From assembly GCA_020310875.1 (NCBI GenBank), contig CM035428.1, positions 108,312,245 through 108,376,244 of the forward strand: DNA of 64,000 nt, in the 5' to 3' direction. The DNA is from Ceratopteris richardii (lineage: Eukaryota; Streptophyta; Polypodiopsida; Polypodiales; Pteridaceae). Below are positions 1 through 8,708 of the stretch, piece after piece; the first letter of the stretch is position 1, and the number at the start of each line of letters is the position of its first letter. The notes below the pieces were generated by a model. It was not told where the DNA came from. It saw only the letters and a list, made by a program, of their open reading frames with translations, and searched no databases. The translations under genes were made by a program, and so were the position numbers.

Positions 1-405
1 TGGGTACCCAAATAGACTTCACTTTCACAGAAGGATTTTTGGAGGACTTCTTATTAGTTTCGTGTCGTTGATCACTAATAGGAAGTTGAGCCAGTTGTTG
101 TGGCTTGACCGCAATAGGGTGCTCGCTTTTCCGTACCCACACTTGTTTTGGTGGTTGAGACACCGTGCGTCGTATTTTCTTTGTGCCTCGAGCATAAGTC
201 GTCTGCTTCTTCTGCATTTGATCCGCCTTTGGTTGCTGCATCCTCGTGGCTTTTGGAAAAGAAGAGAGTTCCGTTGTACCCTTAACTTCTTTGTTTAGAC
301 AATCATCCCTCTGCATCACATAGTTTTGGACAAGAATAGCATGGTCAACTTCATGTGTACCCCTGGAAGGACCAGGAGTTTGTGCCTTTCCTAGTTCCTT
401 GAGTG
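1..405 (-). CDS. Open C-terminal extension of the post-integrase ORF, partial
   Basis: Minus-strand reading stays open from about position 405 to the left edge in a frame different from the preceding retropepsin ORF (391-996), which implies a frame change near 400. The translation is Lys/Gln/Pro-rich (for example PKQVWVRKSEHPIAVKPQQ) and matches nothing I recognise. It probably continues the post-integrase protein and runs out of the window. A plus-strand ORF over 62-298 is treated as antisense shadow. Confidence 0.45.
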
Positions 406-996
406 CTTCATTTCTAGCTCAATTGTAATATGATTCTGATTTACCCAGACCTGAAGAAGTCCACTTCTTAGGTTTAGGTTGACTGCATGATCATAGATCC
501 AGTCCTGACCCAAGACAAGAGGCTCAGTGAGGTCCTCATCTTGACACACTAGCACTTTAACTGTCACTAATTTATCTTGAATGTAGAGGGGGAGTTCCAC
601 CTCACCCATGCAAGGGGTTTCCGCACCTCCTAATCCTATGAGATACGCTTCTATAGGACTGATGTTTAATTTCAACTGTTGATAGTAAGAAAGTTTAACC
701 GCGCTAGTGGCTGCGCCTGAGTCAATTAAAGCCCTTACAGTCCTTGCACTCTTTCCTTGTCCTATCTCTAGGGTTACAAAAGGACGTCGATCAATTATCC
801 TATGAGAGCTAATACCTGAAACTTCACACATAGCCACATGATATCCTTGAGCTGCATAGTCATCTATGCTAGGCTGATCTCTACCCTGCCTTCTCAACTT
901 CATCCTTCGGATGCGTTCTAAAGCTTCTGCCTGCGCCTCTTCTCGAATTCGCTTTTCTTCTTCCTTGCGTTTCTTGGCAGTGTTTTGACTCTGCAC
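391..996 (-). CDS. Second retropepsin-like protein located after the integrase
   Basis: About 201 residues. Residues 1-45 are a charged, Glu/Lys/Arg-rich predicted coiled coil. Residues 50-190 form a retropepsin fold: an intact active-site motif LIDSGAATSAV, a Gly-rich flap stretch (GLGGAETPCMGEVELPLYI) and the closing LVLGQDWI motif. It overlaps the end of the integrase ORF (918-1358) in another frame. Standard Ty3/gypsy pol carries one protease, before RT; this element also has that one (4802-5200) with a damaged motif. The extra protease may belong to an added ORF of this element family, or be a remnant of another element joined here. It may start upstream of the ATG at 996 by frameshifting from pol. 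Confidence 0.75.
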   Translation of the reverse strand: MQSQNTAKKRKEEEKRIREEAQAEALERIRRMKLRRQGRDQPSIDDYAAQGYHVAMCEVSGISSHRIIDRRPFVTLEIGQGKSARTVRALIDSGAATSAVKLSYYQQLKLNISPIEAYLIGLGGAETPCMGEVELPLYIQDKLVTVKVLVCQDEDLTEPLVLGQDWIYDHAVNLNLRSGLLQVWVNQNHITIELEMKHSRN

Positions 997-1358
997 CCGC
1001 TGATGTAGCTCGGAAGAATATCTCCTTCTAAGGTGGCCAGTTGTACTGCTCCACTCGTTGAGATCCTATTTATGATCATAGGTCCATAGCCACATTTCTC
1101 TGATTTTCTTGCATGTTGCTTCAATGTGTAGACTAAAACTAAATCTCCTGCCTTCAAGCCTTTATCCTTAACGTGGGCATCAAAGTATGCCTTCTGTCTT
1201 TTCTTAGCTGCATATATTCCCGCTGCCACTCTTATTCTTGTTTCACCTAGTCGTTCCAGATCAAGAATCCTCGAAGAGAGTTCATGACCCGTCCATTCAT
1301 GCTCCTGTGCTACTTTCAGTGTACGTATCAAGAAGTCCGTCCAATGGTAGCACTGCAT
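918..1358 (-). CDS. Gypsy integrase C-terminal domain (GPY-like)
   Basis: This is the continuation of the integrase after a frame change near 1345. It carries a basic helical segment (RVAAGIYAAKKRQKAYFDAH), the typical KAGDLVLVYTLKQH strand and a GPY/F-like module (YGPMIINRISTSGAVQLATLEG region), which in this family contacts target DNA or chromatin. No chromodomain is seen; the protein ends in a Lys/Arg-rich tail. It overlaps the second retropepsin ORF by about 80 bases. Confidence 0.8.
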   Translation of the reverse strand: MQCYHWTDFLIRTLKVAQEHEWTGHELSSRILDLERLGETRIRVAAGIYAAKKRQKAYFDAHVKDKGLKAGDLVLVYTLKQHARKSEKCGYGPMIINRISTSGAVQLATLEGDILPSYISGCRVKTLPRNARKKKSEFEKRRRQKL

Positions 1359-2488
1359 TTTGACCGAATACCATCTGAAAAGGGAGTGGCTTGGAGTACC
1401 GTTTTATAGGCAACTCGGTATGCCCAAACAGCATGGTGTAGCTGTTTGTCCCAATCAGAGCGTTTATTATTCACTAGTTTGGTCAACACATTACACAGAA
1501 TCTTATTTGTGCTTTCGGCTTGCCCATTAGCTTGTGGGTGATAAGGGGCAGACTTCTTATGTACTACCAAGAATTCTTGGAGAAGATTTTCAATAACTTC
1601 ATTTAAGAAGTGAGTCCCTCTATCACTAACTAGCTCTATAGGTAGCCCATATCTAGTGAACACATTCTCAAATAAGAACTTAGCTATCGTTTGAGCATCG
1701 TTCTTCATTGTGGCTTTCACTTCTACCCACTTGGTTAAGTAGTCTGTGGCCACAATGATATATTCAGCATGTGAACCCTTAGCTGGGGGATTAATAGGAC
1801 CTACAAAGTCTATTCCCCACTTAGAGAATGCTTGTCCACCCATCATAGGTTTCAGTGGCATCTCATCTTTGCATATAGGATACTGAGTCCGTTGACAAAC
1901 ATCACACCTCTTCACATAGGTATGTGCATCCATGTGAAGGGTTGGCCACCAAAGACCTGCAAGTAGTATAGCCTTGATCACCCGATCTGGTCCAAAATGT
2001 CCTCCTGCTACACCTTGGTGAGCAGCTTCCAGGATTTTAAGGTATTCACTCTCATGAACACACAATCTTAGGTAACCATCTTTACCACGCTTGTATAAAT
2101 TATCACCAATGAGTGAGTAGTCTAGGGCTTCTTGTACTAAGCTTCTTTGCCTTGTCAGGGTCATATCTTTAGGGAATGTTTTCGTCCTCAAGAAGGCTAC
2201 TAGTGGTTCACTCCAATCTGGTATTAGAGACACTTGGTACAGTGTAGCATGCTCCACTGGTGGTTTAGTGCAACAGATCGGGCATTCCTTGCACATTTTA
2301 TGGACATCAGCCTCCATAGTCGGCCAGTGCACTCCAAGGCTCCTCAATGTCTGTAAGGTTCTTTGTCTTGAATAGTGTTGCTCTAATGCACCTACATGTG
2401 CTAATTGCAACCACTTAGTGTACTCGTCCTCTTCCACACAACAAGCCAATATCCCTTGATCTGTCTGTTTGTACATACTTCCCGCCAT
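1328..2488 (-). CDS. Gypsy integrase with two zinc-finger (H2C2) modules and DDE core
   Basis: The catalytic core is complete: first Asp in WGIDFVGP, second Asp in LVSDRGTHF, Glu in NGQAESTNK. Ahead of it lies a normal HHCC finger (AAHQGVAGGHFG to CDVCQRTQ). A further HHCC-like module precedes that one (AHVGALEQHYSR to CKECPICC). The integrase inserts the cDNA into the genome. It is fused in frame to RNase H, interrupted only by a TAG at 2501-2503. A frame change near 1345 moves the C-terminal domain to another frame. The duplicated finger is unusual and is discussed in the findings. Confidence 0.9.
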   Translation of the reverse strand: MAGSMYKQTDQGILACCVEEDEYTKWLQLAHVGALEQHYSRQRTLQTLRSLGVHWPTMEADVHKMCKECPICCTKPPVEHATLYQVSLIPDWSEPLVAFLRTKTFPKDMTLTRQRSLVQEALDYSLIGDNLYKRGKDGYLRLCVHESEYLKILEAAHQGVAGGHFGPDRVIKAILLAGLWWPTLHMDAHTYVKRCDVCQRTQYPICKDEMPLKPMMGGQAFSKWGIDFVGPINPPAKGSHAEYIIVATDYLTKWVEVKATMKNDAQTIAKFLFENVFTRYGLPIELVSDRGTHFLNEVIENLLQEFLVVHKKSAPYHPQANGQAESTNKILCNVLTKLVNNKRSDWDKQLHHAVWAYRVAYKTVLQATPFSDGIRSKCSATIGRTS

Positions 2489-2500
2489 GATATGGTACTT

Positions 2501-3655
2501 CTAGGCCTTTACTACCTCCTTATCTTGAGTGTTTACTACTGGATGTTTAGGCCCGTATGTCAATACTGGCACCAATGGCTTAGCCCACTGAGGTACAACT
2601 TCCAAATTAAACAAGTATGCATCAAGAAGATCATCTGATACTCCTTGTGGGGCCTCTCCGGATGTGAGCCTAGAAAGATGGTCAGCTCTCAAATGAGTTT
2701 TACCTTTCCTTACCACCACCTCAAAGTCATATTCCATTAGTAAGAGAAACCATCTTACTAATCTACTTGTATTGCATGGCTTGTTTACGAGGTATAACAC
2801 TGCTTGATGGTCAATAAAAAATTTAAACTTATTTGCAAGCAAATAGTGTCTAAACTTTTTGACTGCATATACCATGCCTAATCCTTCTCGTTCTGTGGTA
2901 GTATAATTTCGTTCAGCTACATTCAATTGTCTACTAGCATAGGCAATTGGAAGATCCATATTACCTTCGCCCGTAGGTTGTGCTAGTACACATCCAATAG
3001 CATAATTGGATGCATCCACATGAACATGAAAAGGCTTATTCCAATCTGGAGTCGTCAAGATTGGTGTTGAGCACAATCGTCGTTTAAGCTCATTGAAGGA
3101 GTTCTCACACTCATCCGTCCACTCAAAGTTAGTCAAAAGCCCGTACAGTGGCTTGGCAATGATGGCATACATGTGTATAAAGCGTCGGTAATAGCCACAA
3201 TGGCCCATGAAAGCTTGTACTTCCTTGACATTCTTTGGCCTAGGTAACTCTGCTATGGCTCTTACTTTCTCTTCATCAGTGGATATGCCATTCTTTGACA
3301 CTATGTGTCCTAGAATCTTGCCTTGCCTGACCGTGAAAATGCACTTTTTTGGGTTCAGGCAGACTTGATATTCTCTACATTTGTCAAAGATTTTCCTGAG
3401 TTCTGGTATATGTGTCTGTCTAATGTTGGAATGAGCACAGAGATCATCAACATAGACCTCTAAATTCTTCCTCAGGAACTCTTTAAATACATGACACATC
3501 AGCCTCTGGAAGGTTGCGGGTGCATTGGTAAGCCCAAATGGCATTACTCTGAAGGCAAATATGCCCCACTCTGTGGCAAAAGCCGTCTTATGTTGATCTT
3601 CTGGTGCAATGGCTACTTGATTGTAGCCCGAAAATCCATCAAGGAAGTTGTACAC
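2501..3655 (-). CDS. Gypsy reverse transcriptase (palm/thumb) and RNase H
   Basis: RT motifs: FLDGFSGYNQVAIA (motif A), PFGLTNAPATFQRLM (motif B) and the catalytic VYVDDLC (motif C). RNase H follows, with HVDASNYAIGCVLAQ (first catalytic Asp), a Glu region (YTTTEREGLGMVYAV) and FIDHQAVLYLV (Asp). It copies the RNA to cDNA and removes the RNA template. It continues from ORF 3674-4570 in the same frame across a single TAA at 3674-3676, and into the integrase across a single TAG. The catalytic residues look intact, so inactivation is by stops, not motif loss. Confidence 0.93.
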   Translation of the reverse strand: MYNFLDGFSGYNQVAIAPEDQHKTAFATEWGIFAFRVMPFGLTNAPATFQRLMCHVFKEFLRKNLEVYVDDLCAHSNIRQTHIPELRKIFDKCREYQVCLNPKKCIFTVRQGKILGHIVSKNGISTDEEKVRAIAELPRPKNVKEVQAFMGHCGYYRRFIHMYAIIAKPLYGLLTNFEWTDECENSFNELKRRLCSTPILTTPDWNKPFHVHVDASNYAIGCVLAQPTGEGNMDLPIAYASRQLNVAERNYTTTEREGLGMVYAVKKFRHYLLANKFKFFIDHQAVLYLVNKPCNTSRLVRWFLLLMEYDFEVVVRKGKTHLRADHLSRLTSGEAPQGVSDDLLDAYLFNLEVVPQWAKPLVPVLTYGPKHPVVNTQDKEVVKA

Positions 3656-3673
3656 TTCCTTGCCTACTACTCT

Positions 3674-4570
3674 TTAATCTAGTAGATGCTCAGTGATAGG
3701 AAGTGGATAGTTATCTCGAATAGTGGCTGCATTAACCTCCTTCAAGTTAATGCACACACGTAGCTTTCCATTCTTCTTGGGTACTACTACAATGGGGGAT
3801 ACCCACTCGGTGTGCTCAATTTCATAGATAAATCCAGCTTCTACCAGACGATCTATCTCTTCTTTGATCTTGGCAGCATAATTATGATTGTATGTGTATG
3901 GCTTTTGCTTAGAAGGTTTGGCATCAGAGGTCATGGGGATAGTGTGTGAGCATATGTCTCGGTCTACACCTTTCAAATCCTTGTAACTCCAAGCGAATAC
4001 ATCTCTGTATCCTCTTAGCAAGGCTATCAATTCGCACTCTTCTTCTTCCGTCAGGTCATGTCCTATGTAAGTGCATCTCTCCTCTCCTTCTTCTAGGGCT
4101 ACCACTATTTTCTTGGTGGTTTCTTTGTTATCATAGGCCTCTCCTGATTGTGCCTCGCATTTAGGCATTCTTACCATGACTCTCCTGTCATCTATCTCAT
4201 ACTTTTTAAAACTGTCAGGGACCTCAAACAAAGATTCTTCCTCTTCTGGTGTGACTTCTCTCTTCTTTCTTTTCTTTCCTTCATTCTTAGGTGTCACTTG
4301 TGTGACCAACCTTACATCATTTGTAAGCTCTCCATGTCTCTGAGGATGAGCTTCCACTTCATAGAAGTATTCTTCATCTGATGCAAAAGGTGGGTCCATA
4401 ATGATTGACTCTAGATCGGAGTCACTTGCATCCTCAAATGCATCAAGGCTAGGTTCGCACTCTTCTAAAACTACATCTCCCATGATTGGCTCTATGGAGA
4501 AGACTGAAATGTCATAGCCATCCTTATCACAGTGGGGTGTCCATTGTTCTTCATTGATGGCTACATCCAT
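3674..4570 (-). CDS. Gypsy pol: acidic linker and RT N-terminal (fingers) region
   Basis: Residues 1-90 are an acidic spacer. From about residue 200 the RT fingers appear: KPYTYNHNYAAKIKEEIDRL, then EWVSPIVVVPKKNGKLRVCI and NYPLP. A sequence related to the HTIPM...PSKQKPY tether common to plant gypsy RTs precedes them. The frame ends at TAA 3674-3676, but the same frame resumes at once in the RT palm. A short preceding fragment (4576-4836, 86 codons, another frame) bridges protease and RT and shows two nearby frame changes. Confidence 0.85.
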   Translation of the reverse strand: MDVAINEEQWTPHCDKDGYDISVFSIEPIMGDVVLEECEPSLDAFEDASDSDLESIIMDPPFASDEEYFYEVEAHPQRHGELTNDVRLVTQVTPKNEGKKRKKREVTPEEEESLFEVPDSFKKYEIDDRRVMVRMPKCEAQSGEAYDNKETTKKIVVALEEGEERCTYIGHDLTEEEECELIALLRGYRDVFAWSYKDLKGVDRDICSHTIPMTSDAKPSKQKPYTYNHNYAAKIKEEIDRLVEAGFIYEIEHTEWVSPIVVVPKKNGKLRVCINLKEVNAATIRDNYPLPITEHLLD

Positions 4571-4801
4571 TGTTGCTAAATTTTTGCCCAGCCGTGAGGT
4601 TCAAATTCTTCATTCGGAAATACTACAAGTGCATAGGCTGAGTCTTGAATTGATTTATGTGTTTCCTTCGCACCTACCTCTCTGGCTTTTTCTCTCTTCT
4701 CTTCTGCTACTGCTACTTTGCACATCCATAAGTGGGTGTCTTCATGCATCCATGAGGATCCTGATCCTATGGAATGCACAAACTCCCTATCATCTTTGGC
4801 T

Positions 4802-5095
4802 CTATGGATGGGGTTCCACTGAATGGGGGGGTACATCCCTATGAGAGTAATCTTTGAGATTCACTTTGGTCGTGACTCCTAAGTGTTGCAAATACAAGGA
4901 ATTGGTTCCCCAATCCTGTACCACTTGCAACTGTCGCATAAATGGTCTTCCCAAAATCATCTCATAGGCTTCGTTCTTGCTAAAGTCACAGATAGCAAAT
5001 GTGTGCTCAAACTCCACACCACAAGTGGTGAGATTTATTCCTTCTAGCAAGCCTAAGGGTCTTTCTATGTGACCATCAACCATCTGCAATTTCAT
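4802..5095 (-). CDS. Gypsy canonical aspartic protease, C-terminal part
   Basis: Same frame as the ORF 5126-6781, separated by one TGA at 5126-5128. It holds the second half of a retropepsin, with the flap region (CGVEFEHTFAICDF) and the closing hydrophobic-Gly motif MILGRPFMRQ. Together with the DSS-containing end of the upstream ORF it makes the usual pre-RT protease. A frame change follows at about 4820. Confidence 0.8.
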   Translation of the reverse strand: MKLQMVDGHIERPLGLLEGINLTTCGVEFEHTFAICDFSKNEAYEMILGRPFMRQLQVVQDWGTNSLYLQHLGVTTKVNLKDYSHRDVPPHSVEPHP

Positions 5096-5125
5096 CCTAG
5101 TTGGCCTGAGTGCTGGCTTGCCCCA

Positions 5126-6781
5126 TCACTTCCATAGGGAAGTGGTAGCAATTGCAACTCCTGCACTTGAGTCTAGAATTGCCTTGGTTTTGTATCCTTG
5201 ATGGGTGATGGGAAGATAGGTGTTTCCTTCTTCACCTTCACTCATATCTCCTATCTTGTCTAGAGGAATTTCTGGTACTGTTCTATGGGATCCTACCTGG
5301 GAACGAGGTTTCACTACTTCTCGCACTTGATCGGCTACATGTTTCCACAGCTCCGGCCTAACCTTGAATAACTCTTCTAAAGTGAGGTTGCATTGCACTT
5401 TAGTATTCTTTACTACCTCCGTGTTCCTAGGTATGAATGAGTTTTCGTCTCGTACCATGACCATGGGTGCTCTCATACAAGTAGACTTAGCTTCCCATGG
5501 GCTTGTGAATTGGGGTAATTCATGTAAAGAATTAGACCCAAAGTCTAATCTCTCTTGAGATTGTGCACTCTCCTGCTCTCCATAGATGGAGGGAATATCT
5601 TGTGGGAATTGTTCATGCGCATGATCCACAAGTTCAATGGGAGGAAGGACTTCACTCTCTTTTGCCCATTTCTCTTCTTGAATCTCTCGTAGGAATTCTG
5701 GTGTGTACCTATTCATAGAAGAGGATGTGTCTGGCTCTGTGGAGTTGGGTACATAGGCTTCCTGGGTAGGAAGGCTTACTCTTTTACTTGCCTTTCCCTT
5801 ACTTGGAGGGGTGGGTTCCTTTTCTGATTGTGCAATCAACCTTTCCAATCTTTCTAGCAGTCCATCAAAGTGTAACTGCGTCTTAACTGAACTAGAGATG
5901 TTAAAGAGGTGACTGGCTTCAAACATGGTTTGAGCCAATTGCACCATCTTAGCACAAATTTTGGTTCGTTTGAGCTCTGGTTCCGCTCTAGGGTAACACT
6001 TTTCATGATCGGTTATGTTTGGCCCTTCTTGGATTCTGGCCTGATATGCCTTGAGCATCATATTTAGGTCCTCGGGAGTGGGATCTGCTAAAACTGATCC
6101 TACTCTAGGGGGTGGTGGGGTTGCATGAGGCGGGTTAGAAGGTGGTGGATTGGATGGAGATGGGAATGATGGTGGCGGGGTAGTGTGAGAGGGAGGTTGA
6201 GATGTAAGTTCAATTATCTTGGCTCTCGTTTCTCTTAGGCTTTCCTCGAGTTCGCTCATCTTCTTGGCCCATTGTCTTCTCATTCTTTCTCGGCTATCTC
6301 TCCAAGCTCTAGTCCGTTTCTTGGTTATGCTCTCAGTTTCACTAACTTCGGCACTCTTTTCTTGTCCTACACCTTGGTTCTGCTGCAATGCATGAGTTCT
6401 CGTGATCACTTGCACTGGTGTAGTGGAAGTCACACTCCCTGAAGATTCTACAACTAACCCAATCACATTGATGGGAGTAATTTTTGTTACATTCTGTGGG
6501 TTCTTTGGGCAATCTCGTAAGAGGTGCTCCTTTCCGCAATCTTGACAAAAGCCTTGAATGGTTACAGATTGGGGTTGTGTAGGGACAGGCATTGGACAAT
6601 CACGAATCAGGTGATCTCCCTGACATCTGTAGCATGGTCCTCTAGGGAATGGGGGTCTTACCTGCCTAGGTTGACGCCTAGGGTTGGGATTTGTGTACAT
6701 GATATTTGAATACTTTGGATCCCAACTAGGTTCACTAGGTTCTTCACTATAGTAGGATTCACCATGTTTAGGAGACTGCAT
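5126..6781 (-). CDS. Gypsy gag C-terminal region with zinc knuckles, ending in the protease active site
   Basis: About 551 residues. Two zinc knuckles near the start (CYRCQGDHLIRDC and CQDCGKEHLLRDC, spacing CX2CX3HX4C) are followed by a basic coiled-coil region, a Pro/Ser-rich spacer and a long hydrophilic stretch. The ORF ends in AILDSSAGVAIAT, the protease active-site region, in which the usual DSG reads DSS. It joins the preceding knuckle ORF (6791-7234) in frame across a single stop at 6791-6793. The ORFs antisense to it are shadows. Confidence 0.85.
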   Translation of the reverse strand: MQSPKHGESYYSEEPSEPSWDPKYSNIMYTNPNPRRQPRQVRPPFPRGPCYRCQGDHLIRDCPMPVPTQPQSVTIQGFCQDCGKEHLLRDCPKNPQNVTKITPINVIGLVVESSGSVTSTTPVQVITRTHALQQNQGVGQEKSAEVSETESITKKRTRAWRDSRERMRRQWAKKMSELEESLRETRAKIIELTSQPPSHTTPPPSFPSPSNPPPSNPPHATPPPPRVGSVLADPTPEDLNMMLKAYQARIQEGPNITDHEKCYPRAEPELKRTKICAKMVQLAQTMFEASHLFNISSSVKTQLHFDGLLERLERLIAQSEKEPTPPSKGKASKRVSLPTQEAYVPNSTEPDTSSSMNRYTPEFLREIQEEKWAKESEVLPPIELVDHAHEQFPQDIPSIYGEQESAQSQERLDFGSNSLHELPQFTSPWEAKSTCMRAPMVMVRDENSFIPRNTEVVKNTKVQCNLTLEELFKVRPELWKHVADQVREVVKPRSQVGSHRTVPEIPLDKIGDMSEGEEGNTYLPITHQGYKTKAILDSSAGVAIATTSLWK

Positions 6782-6790
6782 GTAATAAGC

Positions 6791-7234
6791 CTAGGGACTA
6801 TCAATATGTGTAGAATCAAAGCTATGGTCACTGGGGTCACTTTCTGACAGTAGTGGAGTTACTAGGACTATAGCTCTATTCAAATTCTCTTCTGCAGCTG
6901 CATACTTTACCGGAATCACATTAGCTGGAGCAGGGGGTTGTTGGGCTAGCACTGGTTGAGGTCTTTGATGGGCTTGATATTGAGGTTGGTAGGTTTGTTG
7001 AGGCCTAGTATACTGTTGTGGTGGGTGCTGGTTCTGGTATCTTCCTTGTTGAGGGTATGGTTGTGGGTACGTTTGCCTAACTGCTTGCTTATTGTAGGGG
7101 CAATCTTGTGCGGTGTGATTGGTGTACCTCCGTTCTATGGTGCAGTACTGGCTACTACGATTCACTTGGGGTTGAGCCATAATGGGACATACGTTTGCCA
7201 TATGGTCACCACCACATGTATAACATCTCTTCAC
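6791..7234 (-). CDS. Gypsy nucleocapsid region with zinc knuckle and Gln/Pro-rich spacer
   Basis: Starts at a CYTCGGDHMANVC knuckle, followed by a second, partly decayed one (YCTIERRYTNHTAQDC) that lacks a first Cys, then a Gln/Tyr/Pro-rich low-complexity stretch. The nucleocapsid binds genomic RNA. It is in the same frame as the capsid ORF 7364-7918, with only one stop between them, and in frame with the ORF downstream. The ATG is probably internal; the protein should be read as part of one gag-pol polyprotein. Confidence 0.82.
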   Translation of the reverse strand: MKRCYTCGGDHMANVCPIMAQPQVNRSSQYCTIERRYTNHTAQDCPYNKQAVRQTYPQPYPQQGRYQNQHPPQQYTRPQQTYQPQYQAHQRPQPVLAQQPPAPANVIPVKYAAAEENLNRAIVLVTPLLSESDPSDHSFDSTHIDSP

Positions 7235-7363
7235 TGGGGCAAACCTTGGTATTTTTTTACTGGAGACTCCTAGCTTCTGAGCTACTTTCTCAGCGAGTTC
7301 CTCAATAGATGTAGACTGCGAGGATGAGAGGCTCGTAGAACTGTCAGAATCGTTGTAGATTTT

Positions 7364-7918
7364 TTACAGCTCTAATTCCTCCCCTAGGTTGTCTTCAATG
7401 TCAATGCACATGCGTACACACTCTTCTATGGTCCTAGGGTCCTTTAGGTACACATATGATCTCAATTTGGTACTCAGCAATCCATCCAAAAATAAAGCCA
7501 CTTGTTTGGCTGGTGTGGGCAACTCAAGAACAGGACATCTCTCTAGGTATTGTCTAAATCTTCTTCCTGCAAGTCTAACCGCCTCTTGGGGGGTCTGCTT
7601 GAAGCTATGGATCAGTGAGGAGGTATTATGCCTTATGCCACTCTTAGAGAATTCAGTGATGAAAGCCTCTAAAAGTTGCTCTATGTTCCTGAAGTGTCTC
7701 TCATTTAGTGGTTGAAACCACGTAAGGGCGGTGTTCCTAAGGGTTAGACCAAAGGCATTATATTGTGTGAATAGGTCCTCAACTTGTTCAGCTCTCAAGA
7801 CTTGCCTAAACTCGGCCACATGATCATATGGGTCTCCTGTGCCATCGAAGTAATTCTTCATGGACTTAACCAGCTGGGTAGGTCTCAAGGTTCTGGTGTG
7901 TTCCCTCGGCCTTGGCAA
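7364..7918 (-). CDS. Gypsy gag capsid (Retrotrans_gag family)
   Basis: 184 residues with the classic plant gypsy capsid signature: FDGTGDPYDHVAEFRQVL near the start, then ALTWFQPLNE, a helix-rich centre, and KQVALFLDGLLSTKLRSYVYL. It forms the virus-like particle. The frame is also open upstream of the ATG to about 8060, apart from one TGA, and there joins the N-terminal gag ORF (8043-8708) by a frame change. The terminal stop at 7364-7366 lies just before the zinc-knuckle region in the same frame. Confidence 0.9.
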   Translation of the reverse strand: MPRPREHTRTLRPTQLVKSMKNYFDGTGDPYDHVAEFRQVLRAEQVEDLFTQYNAFGLTLRNTALTWFQPLNERHFRNIEQLLEAFITEFSKSGIRHNTSSLIHSFKQTPQEAVRLAGRRFRQYLERCPVLELPTPAKQVALFLDGLLSTKLRSYVYLKDPRTIEECVRMCIDIEDNLGEELEL

Positions 7919-8042
7919 AGGAAAATCATCAGCATTTCTTAGGTTCCTTGGAACTCTAGTTCTCTCTGTTTCTTCTCTATCTGTCTCTGCTCACGTTCGT
8001 TCTCTTCCCAATGGGTTAGCAAAACTTACCTCAGGTCTATCT

Positions 8043-8708
8043 CTACTTCTGTCCCTTTGAGCTCCATGAGCTTGGGATGTTCCCGCTCCTTGGTGGCCAA
8101 AAGAGATTTAGATCTTGGTTGAGGAGAAATAAATTCTCCCTCCAAGTGTAGGCATGTCTACCGTGCTCTGTGACCACAAATATTCTTTCCGAAGTATTGT
8201 CAAAATAGGTCACTTTTCCTAGGCTATCAGGATCTTTGAGTTCATAGATCGTGATTGTCCCTACCTCATTCGGTGGATTAGGCTTATACCTCCAAAAGGC
8301 TTCATCGATCTCTCGGTTTAAGAGCAGATCTATGCTTTTATTGTCCTCGGGAATCCACTCTGGCGTGATAATTCTAGTAAGAACTGATTTGCCTCGAGGT
8401 GTTTTAGGCTCTCCACTAAAGTTCCCTTGCTCTAGGTCACCTACCTCTGTCTCTGGGATCACATTCCCGAATTCGTATGTCCTATCTGGGTGGCTGGTGA
8501 CTACGTATATGGTTCCTTCTTTGTCAGAGTATGCTCCATTTTCAAATTTGACTGCTGGACATTCTAGTCCAATGGGTTGATCTGGGTGTTTGATCTGGAC
8601 CACAGATCTTCCTAGGCCGTCCTCATAGATGCTAGCACTTAATCGGTTGGTCCTAAGGTATTCCAGATGCATCTTGTAGGGGCCTTCTACCCTATGTAAG
8701 TATGGCAT
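8043..8708 (-). CDS. Gypsy gag N-terminal domain of unknown fold
   Basis: 221 residues from the first ATG after the leader. It is not similar to any domain I recognise. The sequence looks beta-rich and internally repetitive: short units with a Gly, a hydrophobic strand and then HPD or related (VVQIKHPDQP, YVVTSHPDRTYEF, TIYELKDPDSLG, IFVVTEHGRHAY). Position and strand make it the N-terminus of gag, with a frame change near 8090 before the capsid. It may be a matrix-like or accessory domain. Confidence 0.6.
   Translation of the reverse strand: MPYLHRVEGPYKMHLEYLRTNRLSASIYEDGLGRSVVQIKHPDQPIGLECPAVKFENGAYSDKEGTIYVVTSHPDRTYEFGNVIPETEVGDLEQGNFSGEPKTPRGKSVLTRIITPEWIPEDNKSIDLLLNREIDEAFWRYKPNPPNEVGTITIYELKDPDSLGKVTYFDNTSERIFVVTEHGRHAYTWRENLFLLNQDLNLFWPPRSGNIPSSWSSKGQK

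Noticed and set aside
5364-8060. Numerous plus-strand ORFs of 60-110 codons over the gypsy element
   Set aside because: Shadows of the minus-strand gag-pol frame.
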